Source: DATEOR01 sp046733475 | GTDB lineage: Bacteria; Actinomycetota; Thermoleophilia; Gaiellales; Gaiellaceae | Direction of reading: 5' to 3' | Length of the DNA stretch: 64,000 bases | Assembly (NCBI GenBank): GCA_046733475.1 | Contig: JBKPPF010000024.1 | Span: forward strand, 1-64,000 | Shown here: positions 1-7,712 of the stretch, in pieces | Layout of the letters: each line of letters begins with the position of its first letter | Numbering within the stretch: the first letter of the stretch is position 1 | The notes under the pieces: generated by a model | What the model saw: the letters and a program-made list of their open reading frames with translations, nothing else | What the model was told of the DNA's origin: nothing | The model's database searches: none | Translations under genes and position numbers: made by a program

Positions 1-1
1 C

Positions 2-235
2 TACGCGCGCATCTACGAGATCAACCTCTCGCGCTGCATCTTCTGCGGCTACTGCGAGCTCGCGTGCCCGTTCGACGCGATCACGCTCGAGGCCGAGTAC
101 GAGCTCTCCGAGTACTCGCGCGACGACCTCATCTACACGAAGGACATGCTCCTCGCTCCGCCGGTCAAGCGCGTACCGGTCGCCGACCGCGACCTCTACG
201 ACACGCCGATCCCTGTCTGGAGGTCGGACTCTTAA
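2..235 (+). CDS. nuoI: NADH-quinone oxidoreductase subunit I, 3' fragment
   Basis: Only the last 77 codons are present; the gene enters from the left edge. NuoI is the peripheral-arm subunit of complex I that carries two 4Fe-4S clusters (N6a, N6b) close to the quinone site. The fragment shows one complete cluster motif, CIFCGYCELACPF, at fragment residues 12-24, followed by the acidic, Tyr-rich C-terminal tail usual for the family. It ends with TAA at 233-235 and is followed by nuoJ-N in the standard order, which makes the assignment secure. The upstream part and its first Cys motif lie outside the window. Confidence 0.95.
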   Translation, partial: YARIYEINLSRCIFCGYCELACPFDAITLEAEYELSEYSRDDLIYTKDMLLAPPVKRVPVADRDLYDTPIPVWRSDS

Positions 236-295
236 GTGCCCCATCCAGCAAGACACGCCTGCTTCTCGCCGCAGCATCACTGGAAGGGGCACTGA
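236..295 (+). other. 19-codon spacer frame between nuoI and nuoJ
   Basis: A GTG directly follows the nuoI stop (TAAGTG) and opens a 19-codon frame whose TGA overlaps the nuoJ ATG as TGATG. The frame is His-rich and resembles nothing I know. It could be a coupling minigene that carries ribosomes from nuoI to nuoJ, or chance. A good Shine-Dalgarno sequence (GGAAGGGG at about 282-289) already serves the nuoJ ATG, so the minigene is not needed for nuoJ initiation. I do not claim it makes a functional peptide. Confidence 0.2.
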
Positions 296-825
296 TGGAA
301 GAGTTCATCGTCTGGGCCGTCTGGGTGCTGGCCGCGCTCGCGCTGCTGAGCTCGGGGATCGCGGTCGTCCTCTTCCAGAACCCCTTCTACAGCGCCCTCG
401 CGCTGATCGGGAACCTCGCCTCGCTCGCGGTGCTCTACCTGCTCCTGGCCGCCGAGTTCGTCGCCGCCGCGCAGGTGCTCGTGTACGCCGGCGCCGTCGT
501 CGTGATGTTCCTCTTCGTCATCGCCTATCTCGGCGGTAGGGCGGACGCGCCCTGGGCGGGCAAGCCGAGCCCCCAGTCCCTCGCGGCGATCGTGGCCGCG
601 GCGGCAATCGCGGTGGAGATCGTGGTCGTCATCGCGCTCAAGGCCGGCGACCAGCTCTCGACTCCCGCCCAGATCGAGGACAACTTCGGCTCGCCGGCGG
701 AGATCGGCCGCCTGTTCCTCGGCGACCATCTGCTCGCGTTCGAGGTGACGTCGATCGTGCTCCTCGTCGCAGCCGTGGGCGGAGTCATCCTCGGAAGCGC
801 AGTCCCCAGGGAGAGTCGGAGCTAA
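295..825 (+). CDS. nuoJ: NADH-quinone oxidoreductase subunit J
   Basis: Membrane-arm subunit of complex I next to the quinone chamber; it takes part in the conformational link between quinone reduction and proton pumping. The 176-residue protein has five predicted membrane helices: three in the first 80 residues, one near 100-120 and one near 148-170. It carries the family's Gly/Val-rich third helix (VYAGAVVVMFLFVI), whose bulge is mechanistically important in known complexes. I chose the ATG at 295 because GGAAGGGG sits about six bases upstream and because the protein then begins with the normal NuoJ N-terminus. The frame is open further upstream but only as overlap with nuoI. The stop abuts the nuoK GTG. 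Confidence 0.95.
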   Translation: MEEFIVWAVWVLAALALLSSGIAVVLFQNPFYSALALIGNLASLAVLYLLLAAEFVAAAQVLVYAGAVVVMFLFVIAYLGGRADAPWAGKPSPQSLAAIVAAAAIAVEIVVVIALKAGDQLSTPAQIEDNFGSPAEIGRLFLGDHLLAFEVTSIVLLVAAVGGVILGSAVPRESRS

Positions 826-1134
826 GTGCCCGGGCCCGGCGTCGCTGCCTACCTGGTCCTCTCGGTGATCCTCTTCGCCACCGGCGCGTTCGGCGTGCTC
901 ATCCGACGCAGCCCGCTGATCGTCCTCCTCGCGCTCGAGATCATGCTGAACGCGGGGAACCTCGCTCTGATCGCCTTTGCGCGCCAGACCGGGACCGGCA
1001 CCGGCCAGATCTTCGCGCTGACCGTCATGGTCGTCGCCGCCGCGGAGGCAGTCGTCGGGCTCGGCCTCATCGTCGCGGTCTCGCGCCGGCACGTCGAGCT
1101 CGACGTCGACAAGCTGACGACTTTGCGCGGATGA
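826..1134 (+). CDS. nuoK: NADH-quinone oxidoreductase subunit K
   Basis: A small antiporter-like membrane subunit of complex I, 102 residues with three helices, which is the family's normal size. The two conserved membrane glutamates of the proton path are present: E38 in helix 2 (LALEIMLNAGN) and E74 in helix 3 (AAAEAVVGLG). The start is GTG directly after the nuoJ TAA. The stop overlaps the nuoL ATG by four bases (ATGA), so NuoJ, K and L should be made in fixed ratio. No other family fits. Confidence 0.96.
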   Translation: MPGPGVAAYLVLSVILFATGAFGVLIRRSPLIVLLALEIMLNAGNLALIAFARQTGTGTGQIFALTVMVVAAAEAVVGLGLIVAVSRRHVELDVDKLTTLRG

Positions 1135-3029
1135 TCGCCGCCGCCTGGATCGCGCTCTTCGCGCCGGCGGCCGCAGTCGTCGCAATCGCGCTCGCGGGGA
1201 CGGGCATCACGCGCTCCGTCGCCGGCTTCCTCGCCGCCGGGTCGGCGCTCGTCTCCTTCACCGCCTCCGTGGTCGTCTTCGCCGTCCTGCTCGGCGAGAG
1301 TCCGGAGCAGCGGACGCACTCGTCGACGCTTTGGACTTGGCTCTCGGCCGGCGACCTCAAGATCGGCGCCGAGATTCAGGTCGATCCGCTCTCGGTCTTC
1401 ATGATGCTGGTCGTCAGCGGCGTCGGCTTCCTCATCCTCGCCTACGCCGTCGGCTACATGAACGGTGACGCGGAGGAGAGGCGCTACCACGCGTACAAGG
1501 CGCTCTTCGTCTTCTCGATGCTCCTCCTCGTCGAAGCCGGGAACCTCGTGCTCCTGCTGGCGGGATGGGGCATGGTCGGCCTCAGCTCCTACCTCCTGAT
1601 CAACTTCTGGCACCAGCGCCCGACCGCCGTGGCGGCGGGCAAGAAGGCGTTCATCATGAACGCGTTCGGCGACGCAACCTTCGCGCTCGCGATCTTCCTG
1701 CTGATCCAGCGCACCGGCTCGGTCGAGTTCAGTGCGGTCTTCAGCTCGGACGTCGTCGAGCACGGGAGCACCGCCGCGGTCCTGATTGCGCTCGGCCTTC
1801 TCGGCGGTGCGGTCGCCAAGTCCGCACAGGTGCCCCTCCACACGTGGCTCCCCGACGCGATGGAGGGCCCGACGCCGGTCTCGGCGCTCATCCACGCGGC
1901 GACGATGGTGACCGCGGGCGTCTACCTGATCGCCCGCACGAACGTCCTCTTCGAGCTCGCCCCCGCGATCCAGGACCTCGCGGGGATCCTCGGCGGAGTC
2001 ACGATCCTCCTCGCCGGGCTCATCGCGCTCGTGCAGACGGACATCAAGCGCGTCATCGCCTACTCGACCATGAGCCAGATCGGCTACATGTTCGTCGCAG
2101 TTGGACTCGGCGCCTACGGCTCCGGCCTTTTCCACCTGATGACGCACGCCTTCTTCAAGGCGCTCCTCTTCATGGCGGCCGGCATCGTCATCCACGCACT
2201 CTCCGACGAGCAGGACATCCGGCGCATGGGCGGCCTCGGGCGCGCCATGCCGTTCACCTACCGCGTGTTCGTCGTCGGCGCGCTCTCGCTCGCGGCGATC
2301 CCGCCCTTCTCCGGGTTCTTCTCCAAGGACTCGATCCTCGGCGCCGCGGCGAACGCCGGCACGCTCGGCTGGGTCCTCTGGACGGCCGGCGCGATCGGCG
2401 CGTTCCTCACAGCGCTCTACACCTTCCGCCTCCTCTTCGTCGTCTTCTGGGGCGAGCTGACGCCCTTCGCGCGCGAGCACCTGCACCTGAAGCGCTTCGA
2501 GGGCGGGCTCGCGATGGCGTGGCCGGTGGCGATCCTCGCGATCCTCTCGTTCCTCGGCGGCTGGCTCCAGGTGCCGTGGGGCTGGGATCTCGTCAACGAG
2601 TGGATCGACCCCGTCGCCGAGTCGGCGGCCGAAGCCACGGGCACGACGCTCGCCTTCTCTGTTGCGGCCTCCCTCGCACTCGCGGTCGCGGGCATCTGGC
2701 TCGCCTGGCGCTGGTACGGGCGGCCGAGCGACGTGCCCGAGCGGACGCGCCGGCGCCTGCCGCGGGCGGCACGGACCCTCGAGCACAAGTTCTACTTCGA
2801 CGAGGCCTACGACCTCGCGTTCTACGAGCCCGCCTCGCGCAAGGCGATCTTCCTCACCCGGTACGTCGAGCAGCCGCTCTTCCTCGCCCCGCTCGGTGAG
2901 CTCGGTTCGAGCGTTCGCGCGGCTTCACGCCGCCTTTCCTCCCTGCAGACCGGCTACGTCCGCGAGTACGCCTTCGCGCTCGCCGCCGGACTCGCCGTCC
3001 TCGCCATCGTCTTCATCCTCGTGACGTAG
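1131..3029 (+). CDS. nuoL: NADH-quinone oxidoreductase subunit L
   Basis: The distal proton-pumping subunit of complex I, 632 residues, with the antiporter (Proton_antipo) core and the long lateral helix at the C-terminus. The core contains the signature KSAQVPLHTWLPDAMEGPTP, which includes the conserved lysine of the pump. The helix with HAFFKALLFMAAG carries the second conserved His/Lys set. The end of the protein (YVREYAFALAAGLAVLAIVF) is the terminal anchor helix. It starts at ATG 1131, overlapping the nuoK stop. The nuoM GTG lies two bases after its TAG. Length and order are typical. Confidence 0.97.
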   Translation: MIAAAWIALFAPAAAVVAIALAGTGITRSVAGFLAAGSALVSFTASVVVFAVLLGESPEQRTHSSTLWTWLSAGDLKIGAEIQVDPLSVFMMLVVSGVGFLILAYAVGYMNGDAEERRYHAYKALFVFSMLLLVEAGNLVLLLAGWGMVGLSSYLLINFWHQRPTAVAAGKKAFIMNAFGDATFALAIFLLIQRTGSVEFSAVFSSDVVEHGSTAAVLIALGLLGGAVAKSAQVPLHTWLPDAMEGPTPVSALIHAATMVTAGVYLIARTNVLFELAPAIQDLAGILGGVTILLAGLIALVQTDIKRVIAYSTMSQIGYMFVAVGLGAYGSGLFHLMTHAFFKALLFMAAGIVIHALSDEQDIRRMGGLGRAMPFTYRVFVVGALSLAAIPPFSGFFSKDSILGAAANAGTLGWVLWTAGAIGAFLTALYTFRLLFVVFWGELTPFAREHLHLKRFEGGLAMAWPVAILAILSFLGGWLQVPWGWDLVNEWIDPVAESAAEATGTTLAFSVAASLALAVAGIWLAWRWYGRPSDVPERTRRRLPRAARTLEHKFYFDEAYDLAFYEPASRKAIFLTRYVEQPLFLAPLGELGSSVRAASRRLSSLQTGYVREYAFALAAGLAVLAIVFILVT

Positions 3030-3031
3030 CC

Positions 3032-4483
3032 GTGCTTACTTCCATCCTCATCTTCCTTCCGATTGCAGGCGCGCTCTTCGTCTGGATCATCCCCTGGCCG
3101 ACGCCGCGAGCAGCAGGAGGCGTAGCTCTCCTCGTGGCGCTCGCCGAGCTGATCGTCTGGGTGAACAGGACGCTCAATTTCGACTACGGGAACCCCGGCC
3201 TACAGGACGAGGCTTCGCACTCCTGGTTCTCCGACCTCGGCGTCTCGTACTCGGTCGGCCTCTTCGACTTCTCGCTCTGGCTCGTCGGCCTGACCGTCGT
3301 CGTCACGACGGCCGCGGTCGCCTACGGCTTCTGGTCGGCACGGGAGCGCCTGGGCGTCTACCTCGGCCTCTTGCTCTTCCTCGAAGGTGCGACGGTCGGA
3401 GTCTTCGCCGCCCAGGACCTCCTCCTCTTCTACGTCTTCTGGGAAGCGATGATGATCCCGCTCTACATCCTCATCGGAGTCTGGGGCGGGCCCGGCCGCG
3501 TCGGCGCGACGATCAAGTTCGTCGTCTACACCCTCGCGGGCTCGCTGCTCATGCTCGTGTCGGTGATCGCGCTCGGGCTCTCGGCCGGCACCTTCGACAT
3601 GAGGGAGATCGGCGAGAGCTCGAGCACGTGGATCTTCCTCGGCTTCGCCGCCGCGTTCGCCGTCAAGGCGCCGATCTGGCCCTTCCACGGCTGGCTCCCG
3701 GACACCTACCGCGAGGCTCCGGCGGAGGTGTCGGCGATCCTCTCAGGCGTCATCTCGAAGGCGGCGACGTACGGCTTCCTGCGCATCGGGCTCGTCTTCT
3801 TCCCGAGCGTCGTGGCGGACTGGCGGACCGTGATCCTCGTGCTCGCGACGATCGGGCTCGTCTACGGGTCGCTCCTCGCCTTCCGCGCGCCCGACATCCG
3901 GGGCGTGATCGCGTACTCGAGCCTCGCGCAGGTGAACCTGATCGTCATCGGCCTCTTTGCGGTCAACGACTCCGGGCTTTCGGGCGCCCTCCTGCAGATG
4001 GTGACACACGGGCTCGTCTCCGCAGTCCTCTTCCTGCTCGCAGGGGCGGTCGAGCGGCGTGCGGCGACCGGTGACCTGAGCCGGCTCGGGGGAATGGCTC
4101 GGGGCCGCCCCCTCCTCGCGACGACGCTCATCACCGCGGGAGTGATCGCCCTCGCGGTGCCCGGTTCGAGCGTGTTCGCGGGCGAGTTCCTGATCCTGAA
4201 CGGGATCTTCACGCGCGGCTGGGGCTGGGCCGTCGCGGGCGCAGTCGCGATCGTGCTGGCGGCGATGTACATGCTGCGCCTGATCTCCGCGGTCTTGCAC
4301 AAGGATCCGGGCCCGGCGGTCACCGACGCGGCGCTCGACCTCCGCCCGGCCGAGATCAGCGTGATCGTCCCGCTCGTCACCGTCCTGCTCGCGCTCTCGT
4401 TCTGGCCGGCTGCGATCACCGACCACTCCTTCGGTGGGAGGCCCGCTGACTCTCTTGGCTCCCGCTTCGAGGCGGCGCCGTGA
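3032..4483 (+). CDS. nuoM: NADH-quinone oxidoreductase subunit M
   Basis: The middle antiporter-like proton-pumping subunit of complex I, 483 residues and about 14 membrane helices. The conserved glutamate of helix 5 is visible in FWEAMMIPLYILIGVWGG, and the pump lysine in VKAPIWPFHGWLPDTYREAP. The SAILSGVISKAATYGFLR segment is also typical. The start is GTG two bases after the nuoL stop. An alternative start inside the first helix would remove conserved residues, so the GTG is preferred. The stop overlaps the nuoN GTG by four bases. Confidence 0.97.
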   Translation: MLTSILIFLPIAGALFVWIIPWPTPRAAGGVALLVALAELIVWVNRTLNFDYGNPGLQDEASHSWFSDLGVSYSVGLFDFSLWLVGLTVVVTTAAVAYGFWSARERLGVYLGLLLFLEGATVGVFAAQDLLLFYVFWEAMMIPLYILIGVWGGPGRVGATIKFVVYTLAGSLLMLVSVIALGLSAGTFDMREIGESSSTWIFLGFAAAFAVKAPIWPFHGWLPDTYREAPAEVSAILSGVISKAATYGFLRIGLVFFPSVVADWRTVILVLATIGLVYGSLLAFRAPDIRGVIAYSSLAQVNLIVIGLFAVNDSGLSGALLQMVTHGLVSAVLFLLAGAVERRAATGDLSRLGGMARGRPLLATTLITAGVIALAVPGSSVFAGEFLILNGIFTRGWGWAVAGAVAIVLAAMYMLRLISAVLHKDPGPAVTDAALDLRPAEISVIVPLVTVLLALSFWPAAITDHSFGGRPADSLGSRFEAAP

Positions 4484-5955
4484 CGAAGTTCCCGACGCCT
4501 TCGATCGACTGGGCCGCGCTCTCGCCCGAGCTGATCCTTCTCGGGGGCGCCGCCGTCTGCCTCCTCGTCCCGCTTTTCCTGCCGCACGGCTGGCGCCGGC
4601 ATTTCTGCGCATTTGTCTCGATCCTGTCCTTCGTCGGCGCAGGCGCGGCCGCCATCGCGCTGTTCCAGCTGGACGAGACCGCCACGGCCATCGTCGCAGA
4701 TGCGATCAACCGCGACCGCCTCGCCGAGCTCGCCCAGGTTCTCATCGCCGGCTCGGGCCTGCTGACGGTCGGCGTGTCCTACGCCTACGTCCTCCGCGAA
4801 AGAATGGGGGAGTACTACGCGCTCCTTCTGACCGCGGCGGCAGGGATGTGCTTCTTCGTCCCCGCCAACAACCTGATGACGATGTTCCTCGGGCTCGAGT
4901 GGTTCTCGATCTCGCTCTACATCCTCTGCGCGATCGCGATCGAGGAGCCCGCCTCGCTGGAGGCCGGGCTCAAGTACCTCATCGTCGGAAGCTTCGGCTC
5001 GGCGATCCTCCTCTTCGGAAGCGCGTTCGTCTATGGGGCCACGGGCGCGATCGGCTTCGCGGACATCGCCGCCGCCTCCGGCGGCGCTGACCAGCTGTTT
5101 CTCGTCACCGGGCTCGCCATGATCATCGTCGGGCTCGGCTTCAAGGCCTCGGCGGCGCCGTTTCACATGTGGACGCCCGACGTCTACCAGGGCGCGCCCA
5201 CGCCCGTGACCGCCTTCATGTCCGCGGCGACGAAGATCGCCGCCCTCGTCCTGACCATGCGCCTGCTCGTGACCGCGTTCCCGTCGGAGGAGAACCTCTG
5301 GACGATCTCACTCGCGGTGATGGTCTGCATCTCGCTCGCCTGGGGGAACCTCGGCGCCCTCGTCCAGACCGACGTCAAGCGGATGCTCGCGTATTCCAGC
5401 ATCTCGCATGCGGGCTTCCTGCTCATGCCGATCGCCGTCGCCAGCCCGCTGGGGGGGCGCGCGCTCATGTACTACCTGATCTCCTACGCGGCGATGAGCA
5501 TCGGCGCCTTCGCGATCGTCGCGGCGAGGGAGCGCGAGCTCGCGCGCCCCGTGACGCTCGAGGGCATGGCCGGAATGGGTTGGGAGCGTCCAGGTATGGG
5601 AGCGGCCATGACACTCTTCATGTTCGGCTTCATCGGGCTGCCGCCCGCAGGCCTCTTCATCGGGAAGTTCTACGCCTTCTCGGCGGCGGTCGACCGCGGC
5701 TGGGCCTGGCTCGCCGTCGTCGGTGCGATTGCGACAGTGGTCTCCATCTACTACTACCTCGGCGTCGTCCGGGCGATGTACTTCCAGCCCGCAACGGTCG
5801 GGGTCGCGCCTGCCGGTGGATCGCCACCGCGCGAGCTGGCGCTCGGAACCTCCGTCCTCCTGGCCGTCGTCGTCACGATCGGGAGCTTCGTCGCTGCCCA
5901 GCCGCTCCTGGACATCGCGACCGACGCCGTCTCCGTCCTGTCTTTCCCGCACTGA
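4480..5955 (+). CDS. nuoN: NADH-quinone oxidoreductase subunit N
   Basis: The innermost of the three antiporter-like subunits of complex I, 491 residues. Its signature segments are GFKASAAPFHMWTPDVYQGA (with the pump lysine) and the following AFMSAATKIAAL helix. It starts at GTG 4480 in a GTGA overlap with nuoM. Its TGA shares a base with the next ATG (TGATG at 5953-5957), so the downstream flavoprotein gene is coupled to the complex I operon. This closes a normal nuoA-N-type operon; anything beyond is accessory. Confidence 0.97.
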   Translation: MTKFPTPSIDWAALSPELILLGGAAVCLLVPLFLPHGWRRHFCAFVSILSFVGAGAAAIALFQLDETATAIVADAINRDRLAELAQVLIAGSGLLTVGVSYAYVLRERMGEYYALLLTAAAGMCFFVPANNLMTMFLGLEWFSISLYILCAIAIEEPASLEAGLKYLIVGSFGSAILLFGSAFVYGATGAIGFADIAAASGGADQLFLVTGLAMIIVGLGFKASAAPFHMWTPDVYQGAPTPVTAFMSAATKIAALVLTMRLLVTAFPSEENLWTISLAVMVCISLAWGNLGALVQTDVKRMLAYSSISHAGFLLMPIAVASPLGGRALMYYLISYAAMSIGAFAIVAARERELARPVTLEGMAGMGWERPGMGAAMTLFMFGFIGLPPAGLFIGKFYAFSAAVDRGWAWLAVVGAIATVVSIYYYLGVVRAMYFQPATVGVAPAGGSPPRELALGTSVLLAVVVTIGSFVAAQPLLDIATDAVSVLSFPH

Positions 5956-7277
5956 TGCCGAAGCACGTCGTCGTCCTGGGTGGAGGAGTCAGCGGCGAGG
6001 CGTTCATCGCCGCGTTGCGCCGCCTCGACAAGGAGGTGCGCATCACGCTCGTCGAGGACGAGCTCGTCGGCGGGGAGTGCTCCTACTGGGCATGCATCCC
6101 CTCGAAGACGCTGCTGAGGCCGGTCGAGATCGCGTTCCGCGCGAAGAGCGCCCATGGAGTCGAGGCGACGCTCGACCCGGAGCAGATCTTCTGGTGGCGC
6201 GACAAGAACGCAGGGCCGGACGACTCGAGCCAGGTGAAGTGGGTCACAGATCTGGACGCCGAGCTCGTGCGGGGCAAGGGCGTCGTCACCGCGCCCGGCA
6301 AGATCGCCGTCGACGGAAGCGAGGTCGCCTACGACGAGCTGATGGTCTCCACGGGATCCCGGCCGACGCTGCCGCCGATCGAGGGCCTCGACTCCGTGGA
6401 GCCCTGGCTGAGCCGTGAGGGCACGAGCGCCAGCGAGGTCCCCGAGAGCCTCGTCGTCGTTGGCGGCGGTGCCGTCGGCTGCGAGCTCGCGCAGTTCTAC
6501 GCCCGCCTTGGAGCGCGCGTCACCATCGTCCAGAGCGGCGAGTACATCCTGCCGCGAAGCGACCAGGAGGCGGGTGACCTCCTCGGCGAGCTCTTCCAGG
6601 AAGAAGGCATCGAGCTCTGCCTGAATGCGCGGGCGAAGAAGGTGGAAGGGGGGCCCGGCGGCTACCGGCTGGAGATCGAGGACCACGAGGAGCTGGAGTC
6701 GACACACCTGATGATCGCCACGGGCCGTAAGCCCAACGTCGACGGCTTCGGGCTCGAGAACCTCGACGTCGAGATCGGGAAGGCGGGACTCAAGGTGGAC
6801 GAGCGGTTGCGCGCCGGCGGGCACGTGTGGGCGGCCGGAGACGTGACCGGCATCGCCCAGTTCACGCACCTCGGTAAGTACCAGGGTCGCGTCGCGGCGG
6901 CGAACATCGCCGGGCGCGACCTCGTCGCCAACTACAACGCCATTCCCGCCGCCATCTTCACCGATCCGCAGGTCGCGAGCGTCGGTGACACGAGCGGCGA
7001 GGGCGCGGTCGTCGGCAAGTGGGGGGTCGACAAGGTCTCGCGCACGTCCACGTTCCAGGATCCGAAGCGGCCCGGCTTCCTCAAGCTTTTCGCCGACCCG
7101 GAGCGGAAAGTGGTCGTCGGCGCAGTGGCGGTCGGGCCCGAGGCCGCCGAATGGATCGGGCAGATCACACTCGCGGTTCGCGCAGAGGTCCCCGTCGCCA
7201 CCCTGCGGGACACGATCCAGCCCTTCCCGACCTTCTCCGAGGTCGTGTATTTCGCCGCACGCGAGCTCGACTTGTAA
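5955..7277 (+). CDS. Dihydrolipoamide dehydrogenase-like FAD/NAD(P) disulfide oxidoreductase
   Basis: A 440-residue flavoprotein of the class I pyridine nucleotide-disulfide oxidoreductase family. Visible are the FAD dinucleotide motif GGGVSG (9-14), the redox disulfide C42-SYWA-C47 followed by IPSK, a second Rossmann motif VVVGGGAVGCELAQ for NAD(P)H, the AAGDVTG FAD motif and a C-terminal dimerisation domain. The C-terminal catalytic His-Pro-Thr...Glu of true lipoamide dehydrogenases is changed: the segment reads QPFPTFSE, with Phe424 where the base His should be and Glu429 kept. Lipoamide is therefore doubtful as substrate; mercuric-reductase-like, quinone or low-molecular-weight disulfide reduction are alternatives. 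The ATG overlaps the nuoN stop by one base, and the cyclic-nucleotide-binding-type gene follows after 12 bases. Confidence 0.85.
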   Translation: MPKHVVVLGGGVSGEAFIAALRRLDKEVRITLVEDELVGGECSYWACIPSKTLLRPVEIAFRAKSAHGVEATLDPEQIFWWRDKNAGPDDSSQVKWVTDLDAELVRGKGVVTAPGKIAVDGSEVAYDELMVSTGSRPTLPPIEGLDSVEPWLSREGTSASEVPESLVVVGGGAVGCELAQFYARLGARVTIVQSGEYILPRSDQEAGDLLGELFQEEGIELCLNARAKKVEGGPGGYRLEIEDHEELESTHLMIATGRKPNVDGFGLENLDVEIGKAGLKVDERLRAGGHVWAAGDVTGIAQFTHLGKYQGRVAAANIAGRDLVANYNAIPAAIFTDPQVASVGDTSGEGAVVGKWGVDKVSRTSTFQDPKRPGFLKLFADPERKVVVGAVAVGPEAAEWIGQITLAVRAEVPVATLRDTIQPFPTFSEVVYFAARELDL

Positions 7278-7289
7278 AGTCGCCCCAGA

Positions 7290-7712
7290 ATGACCAACGG
7301 CGAAGACCTGGTCGACACCCTGCGGCGTTTCAACCTCTTCGCCGACCTTGACCGTGCCCAGCTCGAGGCGATCGCCGATCCGGACAGCGAGCGAAGCTTC
7401 GCGGCCGGAGAGCGCATCCTCAGGCGCGGCATGAGCGGGTCGGGCTTCTACGTCATCCTCGACGGCGAAGCCACCGTCACGCTCGGCGGGAAGGAGCTGA
7501 ACCGCCTCCGGCAGGGCGACTTCTTCGGCGAGATCTCGACGCTGCTCGACGAACCGCTGACCGCGGACATCACCGCCGAGACACCGGTGCGGGTGCTCGA
7601 GATCCCGGGCCCGCGGCTCGAAGCCTTCCTGCTCAGCTATCCGAAGGTGATGTTGCGGATGCTCGTCACGGAGGCGCGACGGTTGCAGGAAGTCCTCGCT
7701 TGGCGGTCCTAG
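7290..7712 (+). CDS. Stand-alone cyclic-nucleotide-binding-type domain protein
   Basis: A 140-residue protein that is one cNMP-binding (Crp N-terminal type) beta-roll with flanking helices and no DNA-binding domain. The roll shows GSGFYVILDGEATV and RQGDFFGEISTLLDEP. In the phosphate-binding cassette Gly80-Glu81 are kept, but the arginine that normally pairs with the cyclic phosphate (the PRxA pattern) is Leu90 in EPLTAD, so binding of cAMP or cGMP is uncertain. The gene begins at ATG 7290 and overlaps the following flavoprotein gene by 13 bases. A class III nucleotidyl cyclase sits two genes downstream, which suggests a shared signalling role. That role is inferred only. Confidence 0.8.
   Translation: MTNGEDLVDTLRRFNLFADLDRAQLEAIADPDSERSFAAGERILRRGMSGSGFYVILDGEATVTLGGKELNRLRQGDFFGEISTLLDEPLTADITAETPVRVLEIPGPRLEAFLLSYPKVMLRMLVTEARRLQEVLAWRS

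Noticed and set aside
849..2786. A 645-codon open frame on the minus strand opposite nuoK-nuoL, and similar long frames opposite most genes
   Set aside because: They are composition effects of G/C-rich third positions: the translations are Arg/Glu/Asp/Gly-rich low-complexity text with no motif, while the plus strand encodes clear complex I subunits.
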